Positions 1-8,106 of a stretch of 64,000 nucleotides of DNA are shown here, piece after piece. Position 1 is the stretch's first letter; each line of letters starts with the position of its first letter. Origin of the DNA: Verrucomicrobiota bacterium (lineage in GTDB: Bacteria > Verrucomicrobiota > Verrucomicrobiia > Limisphaerales > J093); NCBI GenBank assembly GCA_027493615.1, contig JAOSKK010000034.1, positions 310,001 through 374,000 on the forward strand, given 5' to 3'. A program made the translations under genes and the position numbers. The notes beneath the pieces were generated by a model. The model saw nothing but the letters and a program-made list of their open reading frames with translations. It ran no database searches and had not been told where the DNA came from.

Positions 1-1
1 T

Positions 2-130
2 GTCTACGGCGTGGGCGACGACGGCCTTAACCGGGCCGCCGCCCAGTGGGCCCGCCACCAAGGCCCTGATCGCTTCCCGCTGGACCGGCGTCCCCTGCTG
101 CGTCCGGCCACCAACGCGTCCCAGCCATGA
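2..130 (+). CDS. 3' end of an unidentified gene upstream of the Pup/Ubl locus (partial)
   Basis: Only the last 42 codons are in the window. The frame runs open from base 2 to a TGA at 128-130, and that TGA overlaps the ATG at 127 of the next gene (ATGA), the same spacing seen at several operon junctions here. The tail is rich in Arg, Pro and Ala, with no motif I recognise. Its position immediately upstream of a ubiquitin-like protein and a JAMM protease makes an E1- or E2-like component conceivable, but nothing in the visible residues shows this. Confidence 0.5.
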   Translation, partial: VYGVGDDGLNRAAAQWARHQGPDRFPLDRRPLLRPATNASQP

Positions 131-681
131 ACGTCCCCGCGGCCATACCCATCCTGCGCCCTGCGCTGGTCGGCGCTGCGTTGGCAGTCGGGCTGCCAGA
201 AGGCCCGGCCGCACCCGCCAGTGCCTCGCGATTCGTTCTGCCCGGAGCCGCGGGCGAAGCGACGGCAACGCGCGCCGCTGATTGGCTCTGCTTGCGTGCG
301 AGGCCTGCGACGATTGGCGAAGCTGCGGGCACCCCGACCCTCGACTTGCTCCGCGTGCAGGCCGGATGGCCGCGGGCGATCAAGCTCGCCCTCCCGCTTG
401 CCACGCCGGCGACCCTCGAAGTTCGTGCCGAGCTATTCGTGCCCGAGTCGGGTCCGGACCCCGCGCAGGTTCAGCAAACCCTCGCTGACCTCGCCGCCGC
501 TCTCGTTGTCCTTCCCGGTCTCTGTGGTGCAGGCGTCCCGCCTGCCTCGTCCCGTGTCCGTTGTGGTGCAGGCGTCCCGCCTGCGCCGTCCCCTCGACCA
601 TTGTGGTGCGGGCGTCCCGCCTGCACCCCCCGCCGCTCCGGCCGATTCCAGCGGTCCCGGCAGCCGAATGTTAAATGTTAA
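127..681 (+). CDS. Unrecognised protein, N-terminal half of a probable split gene
   Basis: This is a 184-codon frame opening with ATG in an ATGA overlap with the preceding gene. Residues 1-130 look like a genuine mixed alpha/beta domain, with a strand-like VRAELFVPE and a following alanine-rich helix. From residue about 133 onward the frame reads through three copies of a dispersed 23-bp repeat and gives the repeat-derived peptide GAGVPPA, so the natural protein sequence stops making sense there. The gene starting at 668 lies one base out of phase and also looks coding. The two may be one protein of about 385 residues broken by an indel and expanded by the repeats. No family was recognised. 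Operon position links it to the Ubl/JAMM genes downstream. Confidence 0.5.
   Translation: MNVPAAIPILRPALVGAALAVGLPEGPAAPASASRFVLPGAAGEATATRAADWLCLRARPATIGEAAGTPTLDLLRVQAGWPRAIKLALPLATPATLEVRAELFVPESGPDPAQVQQTLADLAAALVVLPGLCGAGVPPASSRVRCGAGVPPAPSPRPLWCGRPACTPRRSGRFQRSRQPNVKC
523..624. repeat. Three tandem copies of dispersed repeat family B (GVPPA repeat)
   Basis: Copies lie at 523-545, 562-584 and 602-624. Each contains a G-TGGTGC-RGGCGTCCCGCC-TGC core with an internal palindrome around GGCG/CGCC. The same unit recurs near 34321, 39949, 44359 and 47920. When read in frame it encodes C-G-A-G-V-P-P-A. Here it sits at the junction of two coding frames. The repeat is widespread in verrucomicrobial genomes as far as I know; its function is unknown. 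Confidence 0.85.
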
Positions 682-1285
682 GATACGACCCCAATTCGAT
701 TTGGATTGGCCGACCCGTTCGCGGCCGGATGGCTCGCTCGAGGTCAGCCTCGAACCCGGCGGGGCTTCCGGTACGGCCGTCTTGAGGCCAGAGCCGTCTG
801 CAGCCCCATCACTCCGTGGCCAGATGGATGATGACCCGCCCAGCCGCCAGGCAGCGGACGTCACAGGAGTCGCACTTTCCAACCTCGCCAGCCCCCAGCC
901 TTTTCGCGCCACGGTGCATCTGCTCGAGCTTGAGCGCTTCGACACGCCCCTCGCCCAACGCGCCCTCGCCTTCTTCTTGTTCCGCCTCAACGCCGCCGTC
1001 CGCGGCGCCCGCGCCAGCGTGGTCGGTCAGGACGACACCGCCGCCGTGGTGCTCGAGGCCCATGGCCACGACGCCGCCTCCGAACCCGAGGTCGCCGCCG
1101 TGCTCAGCAGCCTCAGCGTGGCCTGCCGGCTCGCCGGCACCGCCGCCGAGGCCCTCATCGATTGGGAGCTTTCACGGCATTACCTGGCCGTGACGGGTGG
1201 GGAACCCCCCGACTCCGAAACCGTAAACCACAACTGCGATACCAACGCCCAGTCCCTATGGTCCAACTCGCCTCCCTCAGCGTGA
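668..1285 (+). CDS. Unrecognised protein, C-terminal half of a probable split gene
   Basis: The open frame of 205 codons from ATG 668 overlaps the tail of the preceding frame. Residues about 80-178 have strong coding character: a strand (FRATVHLLELE), a long helix (LAQRALAFFLFRLNAAVRG), further strands with AAVVLEAHG, and another helix. This resembles a small alpha/beta domain repeated once in the neighbouring gene. The last 25 residues are polar and unstructured. I do not recognise the family. It is followed after a short overlap by the ubiquitin-fold gene, so it probably belongs to the same conjugation or proteolysis locus. If the 127 and 668 frames are one gene, the 523-624 repeat cluster sits at the break. 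Confidence 0.5.
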   Translation: MLNVKIRPQFDLDWPTRSRPDGSLEVSLEPGGASGTAVLRPEPSAAPSLRGQMDDDPPSRQAADVTGVALSNLASPQPFRATVHLLELERFDTPLAQRALAFFLFRLNAAVRGARASVVGQDDTAAVVLEAHGHDAASEPEVAAVLSSLSVACRLAGTAAEALIDWELSRHYLAVTGGEPPDSETVNHNCDTNAQSLWSNSPPSA

Positions 1286-1537
1286 CCGCGTCCGATGTGA
1301 CCGGTCAGAAACACGCCCCGCGCCCGCAACGTGCCCGTCGATGGTTCCATCGGCGAGCTGGTCGATGGCCTGCTGCCGCGCCTGCGGCTCAGCTCCCTCG
1401 ACCGCTCCGGGCAGCCGGTCCATTACGACGCCCGCCTCCAACGCGAGGAACGCCATCTCCACCGCACCGAACGGGTGGGCGATGCGCTGCTCCCCGACGA
1501 TCACCTGGTCCTGCACCCGCGCGTCGTGGCCGGCTAG
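1258..1537 (+). CDS. YukD-like ubiquitin-fold protein (Ubl), frame break near 1318
   Basis: The protein would be about 92 residues once a one-base break near 1315-1325 is joined. From ATG 1258, MVQLASLSVTASDVTG gives the first beta strand pair; the other frame continues VPVDGSIGELVDGLLPRL (strand, turn, then the long grasp helix). It then has a GQPVHY hairpin and a C-terminal RVGDALLPDDHLVLHP strand. This order of strands and the L-x-x-x-D-x-L-x-L-x-P ending is typical of YukD/EsaB-type beta-grasp proteins found in bacterial ubiquitin-like operons. The chain ends Val-Val-Ala-Gly, so the C-terminal residue is glycine, as needed for an activated Ubl tag. It is followed 31 bases later by a JAMM protease. 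Conjugation itself is inferred. Confidence 0.72.
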
Positions 1538-1568
1538 CCAGCTCGCCCCCTCCGCCGGGTCGGTTCCC

Positions 1569-2840
1569 ATGATCGTCTGTCACCATCGCTTCCTGCTGTT
1601 GCTCCAGCAGCCGGAAGGTCCGGTCCTCGGCCAACTGCCGCTGGCTCCCAACTGGGAGCCGGCGGTTGAGTGGGCCGCCTTCGCCGCCCTCCGTGCCGGT
1701 GGCCGCGAGACCCCGCCCCATGGGCGCGTTGTCCCGGTCGCCGACCCGCGCCTGGGGCTGCCTTACCTCAGCGGCTTCCGGGTCGAGCTGGACGGCGCCG
1801 ACCCCGCACCGCCTCCGTGCGAGTTCCCGGTCACGTACTTCGCCCGGGATGCCCGCCGCGGTTCCGCCGCGCTGGTGGAGGCCAAGAAGCTGCGTGTCGG
1901 TGACACGTTTTCCTACCGGCTCATCGCCGTTGAGCAACCCGAAGAGTCGTCGGCGCAGCCGGCTGCGTTGGCGTTCGAGGTTGGCGAGGAGACCCGGCCT
2001 CTCGCGGTCACCAACGCGCCGTTGCCGCCCTTGTTCGCGGCCACGGTGCCCATGGGCGAGACCGACGGTTCCTCGGCTTACCCGGTGTTCCTGCCGCAAG
2101 CGGTGCTTACCGAAGCCCAAACGCTGGTCGAAGCCGCTGGGGCCCGGGAAGTGGGCGGCATCCTGCTCGGTCATCTCCAGCGCGACCCGGCCCTGCCGGA
2201 CATCGGGGCCGTGGTCACCGCCCAGATCCCCGCCCGCCACGCCGTCGGCGAGGCCGAAAAGCTCACCTTCACGCCCGAAACCTGGGCGGCCGTCGAGGCG
2301 GCCATCCGGCTCCGGCGCAGCCGCGAGATCATCCTCGGCTGGTGGCACAGTCATCCGGCCCGGTTCTGGTGTCAGGACAAGGCGTGTCCGCCCGCGACGC
2401 GCCGCGCGTGCAGCCTTCAGCGCGGGTTCTTCAGCAGCGATGACCTGAGCCTGCACGAAAGCGTCTTTGCCAAGGCCTTTCACCTCGCGCTCGTGGTGAC
2501 CTTCGCTGACGAGGGCTGTCACCACGCCCTCTACGGCTGGAACCAGGGCGTCGTCCAGCGTCGGGGCTTCCGGTTGCTGCCCGATCCCACCGACTCCCAC
2601 CCGCCGCCCACGGTTGCGGGATGCGCCCCACCCACCAACCCGCACCCGGCGGAGGCTGCGGCGGCTCCCACCCAAGAGCCCATTCGCGAAAGCCCCGCCA
2701 CTTGTCAACCTGGCGAGGCGCGCCTCAGCCCCTCCCCTTCCCACGACTTTCGTAGATCATTCCCCGTCCATTTCCTCCACCCCCGCGCCTCGCCATGCAG
2801 AATCCTTGAAACCCGGCAAGGGACGCGGAACTTGACCTGA
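1569..2840 (+). CDS. JAB/MPN+ (JAMM) metalloprotease, deubiquitinase-like
   Basis: This protein of up to 423 residues starts at ATG 1569. JAMM zinc-protease residues are visible: Glu194 in REVGGILLGH, the H-S-H motif at residues 260-262 (WWHSHP), and the Ser/Asp pair in FFSSDDLSLHE. Between HSHP and FFSSDD there is an insertion with three cysteines (C-x4-C-x7-C), which could bind a second zinc. Residues 1-170 form an unrecognised N-terminal domain. The region after about residue 338 is proline-rich and may not be real coding sequence. The family cleaves isopeptide or peptide bonds after a Ubl C-terminal glycine, so the adjacent Ala-Gly Ubl is the obvious substrate. The gene ends just upstream of an 18-bp inverted repeat. 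Confidence 0.85.
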   Translation: MIVCHHRFLLLLQQPEGPVLGQLPLAPNWEPAVEWAAFAALRAGGRETPPHGRVVPVADPRLGLPYLSGFRVELDGADPAPPPCEFPVTYFARDARRGSAALVEAKKLRVGDTFSYRLIAVEQPEESSAQPAALAFEVGEETRPLAVTNAPLPPLFAATVPMGETDGSSAYPVFLPQAVLTEAQTLVEAAGAREVGGILLGHLQRDPALPDIGAVVTAQIPARHAVGEAEKLTFTPETWAAVEAAIRLRRSREIILGWWHSHPARFWCQDKACPPATRRACSLQRGFFSSDDLSLHESVFAKAFHLALVVTFADEGCHHALYGWNQGVVQRRGFRLLPDPTDSHPPPTVAGCAPPTNPHPAEAAAAPTQEPIRESPATCQPGEARLSPSPSHDFRRSFPVHFLHPRASPCRILETRQGTRNLT

Positions 2841-2871
2841 GCACGATGCGTTTCGGGTTTCAAGGATTCTG
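2798..2871. promoter_or_regulatory. Perfect 18-bp inverted repeat between the JAMM and ATPase genes
   Basis: The arm CAGAATCCTTGAAACCCG at 2798-2815 is matched exactly, reverse-complemented, at 2854-2871, with a 38-base loop. The right arm ends about ten bases before the GTG start of the ATPase gene and covers part of its GGAG ribosome-binding site. There is no T-tract, so a simple intrinsic terminator is unlikely. A translational or transcriptional attenuator, or a small mobile repeat, are alternatives. Confidence 0.75.
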
Positions 2872-2881
2872 GAGATGCCCC

Positions 2882-4563
2882 GTGAAGAAGAACCTGTCCA
2901 ACGCCGAAGTCCTCCACGCCCTCCTCGGCCCGGAGGGGGCCAGCCTGCCCCTTGACCGGCGCCTGGCCCAGCTCGAAGCCCTGCGCGCCGACCCGGAGAC
3001 CAGCCAGCAGGTGGACGCCGCCCTGCTCGAACGCGTCCACATGTTGTGCCGCGGCCTGCAGACCGCCCAGCATCAGGTCGGGCAACTCCAGGTCATCGTG
3101 GACAAGCTCACCGCCCTGCCCTGGTACCCGGCCGTCGTTGTCGCCCCCTCGGCCACAACGGCGACGCGCGCGTTCTGGTCCGGCAGGGAAACGGCGAGCG
3201 CGTCGTGGGCCTGCGCCACGATCTGTCGTCCGAGCCGCTGGTTCCCGGTGACGAAGTCTATCTCAGCCACGAACTGAACGTGATCATGGCCCGCGCTGAT
3301 CCGGACCGGCCGCGCTCCGGTGCGACCTGTCTGTTCGAGCGCAAGACCCCGGACGGTCGGCTCGTGGTCAAGTCCCGCGACGAAACCTACCTGGTCAACG
3401 CCCCTCCCGCGCTCGTCGCCAGCGCGCTTCAACCCGGCGACCTGCTGCGCTGGTATCCCGAAGCGCTGGTGGCGATCGAAAAGCTCCACCGCACCCAGGA
3501 CAGCGCGTTCTTCCTCGAAGAAATCCCCGATGTCTCCTTCGCGGACATCGGCGGTCTGGACCGCCAGGCCCGGGAGATCCTCGATACCCTCGAGCTCCAC
3601 TGGCGCCACCCCGAAGCGGCCCGGCTCTTCGCCCTGCCGCGCAAGGGCGCAGTCCTGCTCGTCGGGCCGGCGGGCAACGGCAAGACGATGCTCGCCAAAG
3701 CGCTCGCCCGCGCGCTCGGCGAGCGCACCGCCGGCGGCCGGTCCCGGTTCATGAACATCAAGCCCGGTGCGCTCCACTCGATGTGGTACTCGCAGTCCGA
3801 GTCCCAGTACCGCGAGGTGTTCCGTGTGGCACGCGAGGTGGGCGAGCAAGACCCCTCGGTGCCTGTGGTCCTGTTCTTCGACGAAGTCGACGCGATTGGT
3901 GTCGTCCGCGGCCACTCCCATCTGCGGGTCCATGACACCGTGCTGACCGCGTTCATCACCGAGCTGGATGGCCTCACTCGCCGCGGCAACATCCTCGTCA
4001 TCGCTGCTACGAACCGCCGCGAAGCCCTGGACCCGGCCCTGCTCCGACCCGGGCGTTTGGGGGACCTGATCCTCGAGATCCCCCGCCCGAACCTCAAGGC
4101 GGCCCGGCAGATCTTCGCCAAGCATCTGCCCGCGGAAATCCCCTACGCCCGCAACGGCCAGGGTGATGACCTCGCGGCGACGCGCGCCGAGCTCATCGAG
4201 ACCGCCGTCTCGCGGATCTACGCCCCCAACGCTGCGGCCGAGCTCGCCGCCATCACCTTCCGCGACGGCAAACGCCGGAGCGTGCTGTGCGCCGATCTGG
4301 TCTCCGGCGCGGTGATCGCCAACATCGGCCGGGCCGCCCGCGAACGCGCCTGCCAGCGCTACCACACCACGGGCGAGCTCGGGCTCACGCGCGACGATCT
4401 CCTCGAGGCCATCGACCGCGAGTTCCTCACGGCGGCCGAGGCGCTGACCCCGGCCAACTGCCGCAGCTTCCTCGCCGACCTGCCCTACGACACCGACGTC
4501 GTGAATGTGGAACGGTCGCGGCCCTGCGTCGCCGCCGCCCATCGGTTCATCAACCTCGAGTGA
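2882..4563 (+). CDS. Mpa/ARC-type proteasome-associated AAA ATPase, frame break near 3145
   Basis: About 560 residues. GTG 2882 is preferred because GGAG lies eight bases upstream. Order of domains: N-terminal helical coiled coil (about 1-75, LRADPETSQQ onward), then OB-fold region(s) (GERVVGLRHDL, VPGDEVYLS), then one AAA+ module with Walker A GPAGNGKT, Walker B VVLFFDEVDAIG, sensor ATNRREALDPALLRPGRL. This coiled coil-OB-AAA layout is that of Mpa/ARC, the ring unfoldase that binds Pup and feeds the 20S proteasome. One base is gained or lost in the C run at 3143-3147. The protein ends HRFINLE and lacks both the Gln-Tyr-Leu tail of Mpa and an HbYX motif. Proteasome docking is therefore uncertain. 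The dop-like gene begins six bases after its stop. Confidence 0.9.
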
Positions 4564-4568
4564 CTCCC

Positions 4569-6278
4569 ATGCCCAACCATCTCCCCGCCTGGTTCACGCT
4601 GCTGCGGGAGCGGCAGATGGTCCCGAAGCTCTGCGGCGGCGATCTTGAGTTCGCCAACTTCACCACCGGCATCGAAGCCGCCCGCGGCACGGGACTCGAG
4701 ACCGCCATGGCACTGCTCGCCGAGATCGAGGGACTCCCCGCCACGGGCAGCGGCAACGGCAAAGACAACGCGGACAGCGACGCCAGCAGCGAGCCTGGCT
4801 CCGGCTCCGGTTCGACCGCCAGCCCTGCGGCCCGGACCGACACGTTCTCGCCCTACTCGCAGGATTGTGGTCGCAAGTTCCTGCTCAACGGCGGCTGTTT
4901 CTACATCGACCTCCAGCACCTGGAAGGGTGTCTGCCGGAGGTGCGGTCGGCCTTGGATCATCTGGCCGCCACCCACGCCGTCTATCGTCTCGCCCACGCA
5001 GCCTGCGTGGCGGCCAACGCCAAACAACCGCCGGGCCGGCGCCTGCATGTCCTGGCCACCAACTCCGATGGCTTGGGCAACAGCTTCGGCAGTCACCTCA
5101 ACCTCCTGGTGAGCCGTCGCGCGTGGGTGAACCTCTTTCATCGCAAGCTGCACTACCAGGGCTTCCTGGCGGCTTACGAGGCTTCGAGCCTCGTCTTCAC
5201 GGGCCTGGGCAAGGTCGGCGCCGAGAACGGCGCACCCCGCGTGAACTTCCAGCTCAGCCAGCGCGCCGACTTCTTCGAGACGGTCACCGGCCTGCAGACC
5301 ACCTACCGGCGACCCCTGCTCAACACGCGCGACGAACCGCTTTGCGGCGCGCGCCCTCGATCCTGGCGCCGTCCCTGACCGCCCTGCACCTGGCCCGGCT
5401 GCACGTCATCTTCTACGACCACAACCTCTGCCATGCGGCCGGGTTCCTGAAGGTCGGCGTCCTGCAGCTCATGCTCGCCATGATCGAGACCGACCACGTC
5501 GACGCCGGTTTGCTGCTCGAGGAACCGCTGGACGCGGCCATTCGTTGGAGCCACGACCCCCACCCTGCGGGCCCGGGCGCCGCTACTCGCTGGTGGCGAG
5601 GTGACCGCCGTCGAGCTGCAGCTCCGGTTCCTGGAAGCCGCGCGCCGGTTCGTGGAGGCCGGCCAATGCGAGGGCATCGTGCCCGACGCCACCTTGATCC
5701 TCGAACTTTGGGCCGACACGTTGGCGCATTTGGAGGCCCGGCGTTGGGAACAGCTCTCCCGCCGGCTCGACTGGGTCTTGAAGCTCACCCTCCTTGAACA
5801 AACCCTCGCCCAGCAACCGCACCTCGATTGGGCCTCGCCCGCGCTCAAGCACCTGGACCATCTCTACAGCAGTCTCGACCCGGCCGAGGGGCTCTACTGG
5901 GCCTGCGAACGCAGCGGGTTGGTGGAGCGGTTGGTCCCGGAAAGCCGCATCACCCGACTGATGTCCGAGCCGCCAACCGACACCCGCGCCTGGACCCGGG
6001 CCACGCTGCTGCGCCTCGCCGACCCCGCCACGGTCGATCGTCTCGACTGGGACCAACTCCGGTTCCAGGTCAACGGCCGGCCCGTCTACTGGACGCTCGA
6101 TCTACCCGACCCGCTCGGCGCAACCCGCGCCGAGACGGCACCGCTCTTGCCCGAGGCGGGCAATCTCTGGGACGCCCTCGACGCCCTCGACGCCACCTTC
6201 AGCATCGAGACCCCTCTCTCAACCGTCATCCCCTGCCCTTCCTCCTCCCATGCAAGAACAACAACGAACCCGATCTGA
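4569..6278 (+). CDS. Dop-like Pup deamidase/depupylase (PafA/Dop family), two frame breaks
   Basis: About 569 residues in the carboxylate-amine-ligase-like PafA/Dop family. The nucleotide/metal motif GTEVEY is GGDLEF here (residues 23-28), so the first Glu is Asp. NGGCFYID puts the catalytic-type Asp at 114. Between them lies a Gly/Ser/Asp-rich insertion (about 58-95) at the position of the Dop-loop, giving 87 residues between the motifs as in Dop rather than 53 as in PafA. Further family motifs are LSQRADF, LLNTRDEP, ARLHVIFYDHNL and LKVGVLQLMLAMIE. Frame breaks occur near 5345 and at the C run near 5560. Dop deamidates Pup-Gln and removes Pup from substrates; the Gln-ending tag next door fits this. 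The C-terminus overlaps the tag gene. Confidence 0.82.
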
Positions 6279-6452
6279 ACTGCGGCCCGCCTCCGGGCCA
6301 GGCCTCAACCCGCCGCGGGCGCGGCCCCGCTCACCGAGATGGCGCAGCAAGCCAGCGCGTTGGCGGCAGCCAGCCAGGCCGTCATCAACGCCGCGCTCTC
6401 CGGTGACAGCCAGGCCTTCCTGCGCGCCACCCGCCAAGCCGGCGGTCAATAG
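6250..6452 (+). CDS. Pup-like protein tag ending in Gly-Gly-Gln, frame break near 6320
   Basis: Too short and too broken to show as one open frame. ATG 6250 gives MQEQQRTRSELRPASGPG; one base out, the frame from about 6318 continues APLTEMAQQASALAAA and ends in RATRQAGGQ followed by TAG 6450-6452. Joined, it is 67 residues, the usual size of Pup (60-70), with a disordered polar N-terminus, a central helical segment and the diagnostic GGQ C-terminus. Pup ending in Gln must be deamidated to Glu by Dop before PafA can ligate it, and genes resembling both enzymes flank it. Gram-negative Pup-like tags (UBact) are known from Verrucomicrobia. Unusually, the segment has almost no lysine. Without the join, an ATG at 6339 would give only 37 residues. 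Confidence 0.75.
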
Positions 6453-6460
6453 AGCCGTCC

Positions 6461-8054
6461 GTGACCACCCGCCTCCAGGGTCTTGAGACCGAGTACGGCT
6501 TCGCCATCCTGCCCAGTCCGTCGGAGCCGGACCTGGAGCCCTACGCCCTCAAGCTCCTGGATCGTCTGCCCAAGCACATCCCCTGTCTGCCGCCCACCAA
6601 CGGCAACGGCTGGTTCCTGGCCAATGGCGCCCGGATGTACATCGATGCCGGCCTGCATCCCGAGTTCGCCACGCCCGAGGTGGACAACCCCTTCGACACC
6701 GTCCGCTACCAACTCGCGGGCGACCGGCTCCTCGAGGAAACCGCTGCCCACTGTTCGGCCGCGGCGGGCGGGCGCTGGCGGATGTTCCTGTTCAAGTCCA
6801 ACGTCGACTACGTCACCGGGGCCACCTGGGCGTGTCACGAGTCTTACGGCCACCGGATAGATCCGCGGCGTCTGCCCGCCGATCTGGTGCCGCACCTGGT
6901 CTCCCGCATCATCTACACGGGAGCCGGCGGGCTCCTGCCGGGCGGGGAGACGATCCAGTTCTGTCTCTCGCCGCGTGCCGCTCATCTCGTGGCCGAGGTC
7001 TCCCGCGAATCGACCAGCAGCCGCGGGATCTTCCATCTCAAAGACGAAAGCCTGGCGGGTCCGGACTGGCACCGGCTCCATGTCCTGGCCGGCGAAAGCC
7101 TCTGTTCGCATCGGGCCGCGGTGCTCAAGCTGGGCACGACGGCGCTGGTGGTGGCCCTGGCCGAAGCCGGGCTGAAGCCGGGCGCCCGGGTCCAGCTTGC
7201 GAATCCGCTCGAGGCACTCGAGGCGTTCAACCTCGATGTCGAAGGCCGCGTGACGGTGCCGTTGCACGACGGCCGCTGCGTGACCGCCCTCGATCTGCAG
7301 CGCCATTACCTCGGGCTGGTGCAGGCACATCTCGATCACCCGCTCATGCCGGCCTGGGCGCCGCGCCTTTGCCAGCTCTGGGCCGAGACACTCGCTCAAC
7401 TCGAGCGTGGTCCCGCCGCGGTTGCGGGCGTGCTGGACTGGAGCATCAAGCGCGCGTTGCACACCGAACACCTGCGGCAGCGCGGTTGCGAACCGGGAGC
7501 GTTGGAGCGCTGGAATCAGGCCACCAAGGCGCGGCCGCCGTCCCCGCCAGCGCCACCGCCACCGCGGGCGGCTTCGTTCGAAGCGATGCTGGAAGCCATG
7601 GCCCATCGCCGCGCGCACCGGGGCGCCCAGCCACCGCAAGATCCCGAGGGGTTTACGTCCGACCAGATCCGGTTCCACCGCCAGTTGCGGGCGGAGTTGG
7701 CCGAGCTCGAGATCCGCTTCGGTCAACTCGGACCGGGCGGTGTGTTCCGGGAACTCGACGCGCAAGGGCTGATGTCGCATCGGGTGGAGGGCGAGTTGAG
7801 CGAAGCCAGTGTCCGGGAGGCGATGCAGGTGGCGCCGGCGCGCGGGCGGGCGGGGGGTGCGGGGCCGGCTGATCCGTGAGCTGGCGGGGCAGCGGCTCTC
7901 CTGCGCCTGCGAGTGGGACACGATCCACGATCGCGCGGGGCGGTTCCTCGATCTGAGCGATCCGCTGCGCGACGAGCCGCCGACCTGGCAGCCGCCGTGT
8001 CTGGAGCGTAGGAGTCGAGGTGACGAGACTCAGCTCGAGGTCAGAGCCTCCTGA
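6461..8054 (+). CDS. PafA-like Pup ligase, frame break near 7850
   Basis: About 530 residues, starting at GTG 6461 eight bases after the tag gene. The N-terminal motif LQGLETEYGF matches the GIETEFGV metal/ATP loop of PafA, and NGARMYIDAGLHPEFATPE carries the catalytic Asp at residue 62 (Asp64 in mycobacterial PafA). There is no Dop-loop. Further conserved segments are IYTGAGG, CLSPRAAHL, WHRLHVLAGESL and VLKLGTTALVVAL. The C-terminal domain continues after a frame break near 7850 as VRGRLIRELAGQ and CEWDTIHD up to DLSDPLRDEP. The last residues (SRGDETQLEVRAS) are encoded by a dispersed repeat, so the natural C-terminus may have been replaced. Role: ATP-dependent isopeptide ligation of the deamidated tag to lysines. 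Confidence 0.85.
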
Positions 8055-8106
8055 CGTCGGCTCCTACCGCGGCCGGTCCGTAGGAGTCGAGGTCACGAGA
8101 CTCAGC
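8008..8106. repeat. Dispersed palindromic repeat family A, three units
   Basis: Units at 8008-8033 and 8080-8106 start GTAGGAGTCGAGGT and share ACGAGACTCAG. The unit at 8046-8067 is in the opposite orientation (CTCCTGACGTCGGCTCC). The first unit supplies the last codons and stop of the PafA-like gene and the last supplies the stop codon of the opposing GH62 gene. Related elements are at 11613-11717, 14910-14961 and 44079-44148. Confidence 0.85.

Noticed and set aside
523..624. Repeat cluster considered as a CRISPR array
   Set aside because: Three 23-bp units with spacers of only about 17 bases, and the same unit occurs singly at distant sites.
1389..4542. Two long minus-strand frames (1389-2744 and 3073-4542)
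   Set aside because: Antisense to the JAMM and Mpa-like genes, whose catalytic motifs are clear on the + strand.
6446..7921. 491-codon minus-strand frame
   Set aside because: Antisense to the PafA-like ligase, which has catalytic and metal motifs.
1..8054. Proteasome 20S subunits (prcA/prcB) expected beside the pupylation genes
   Set aside because: No Ntn-hydrolase sequence with an N-terminal Thr was seen anywhere in the window.
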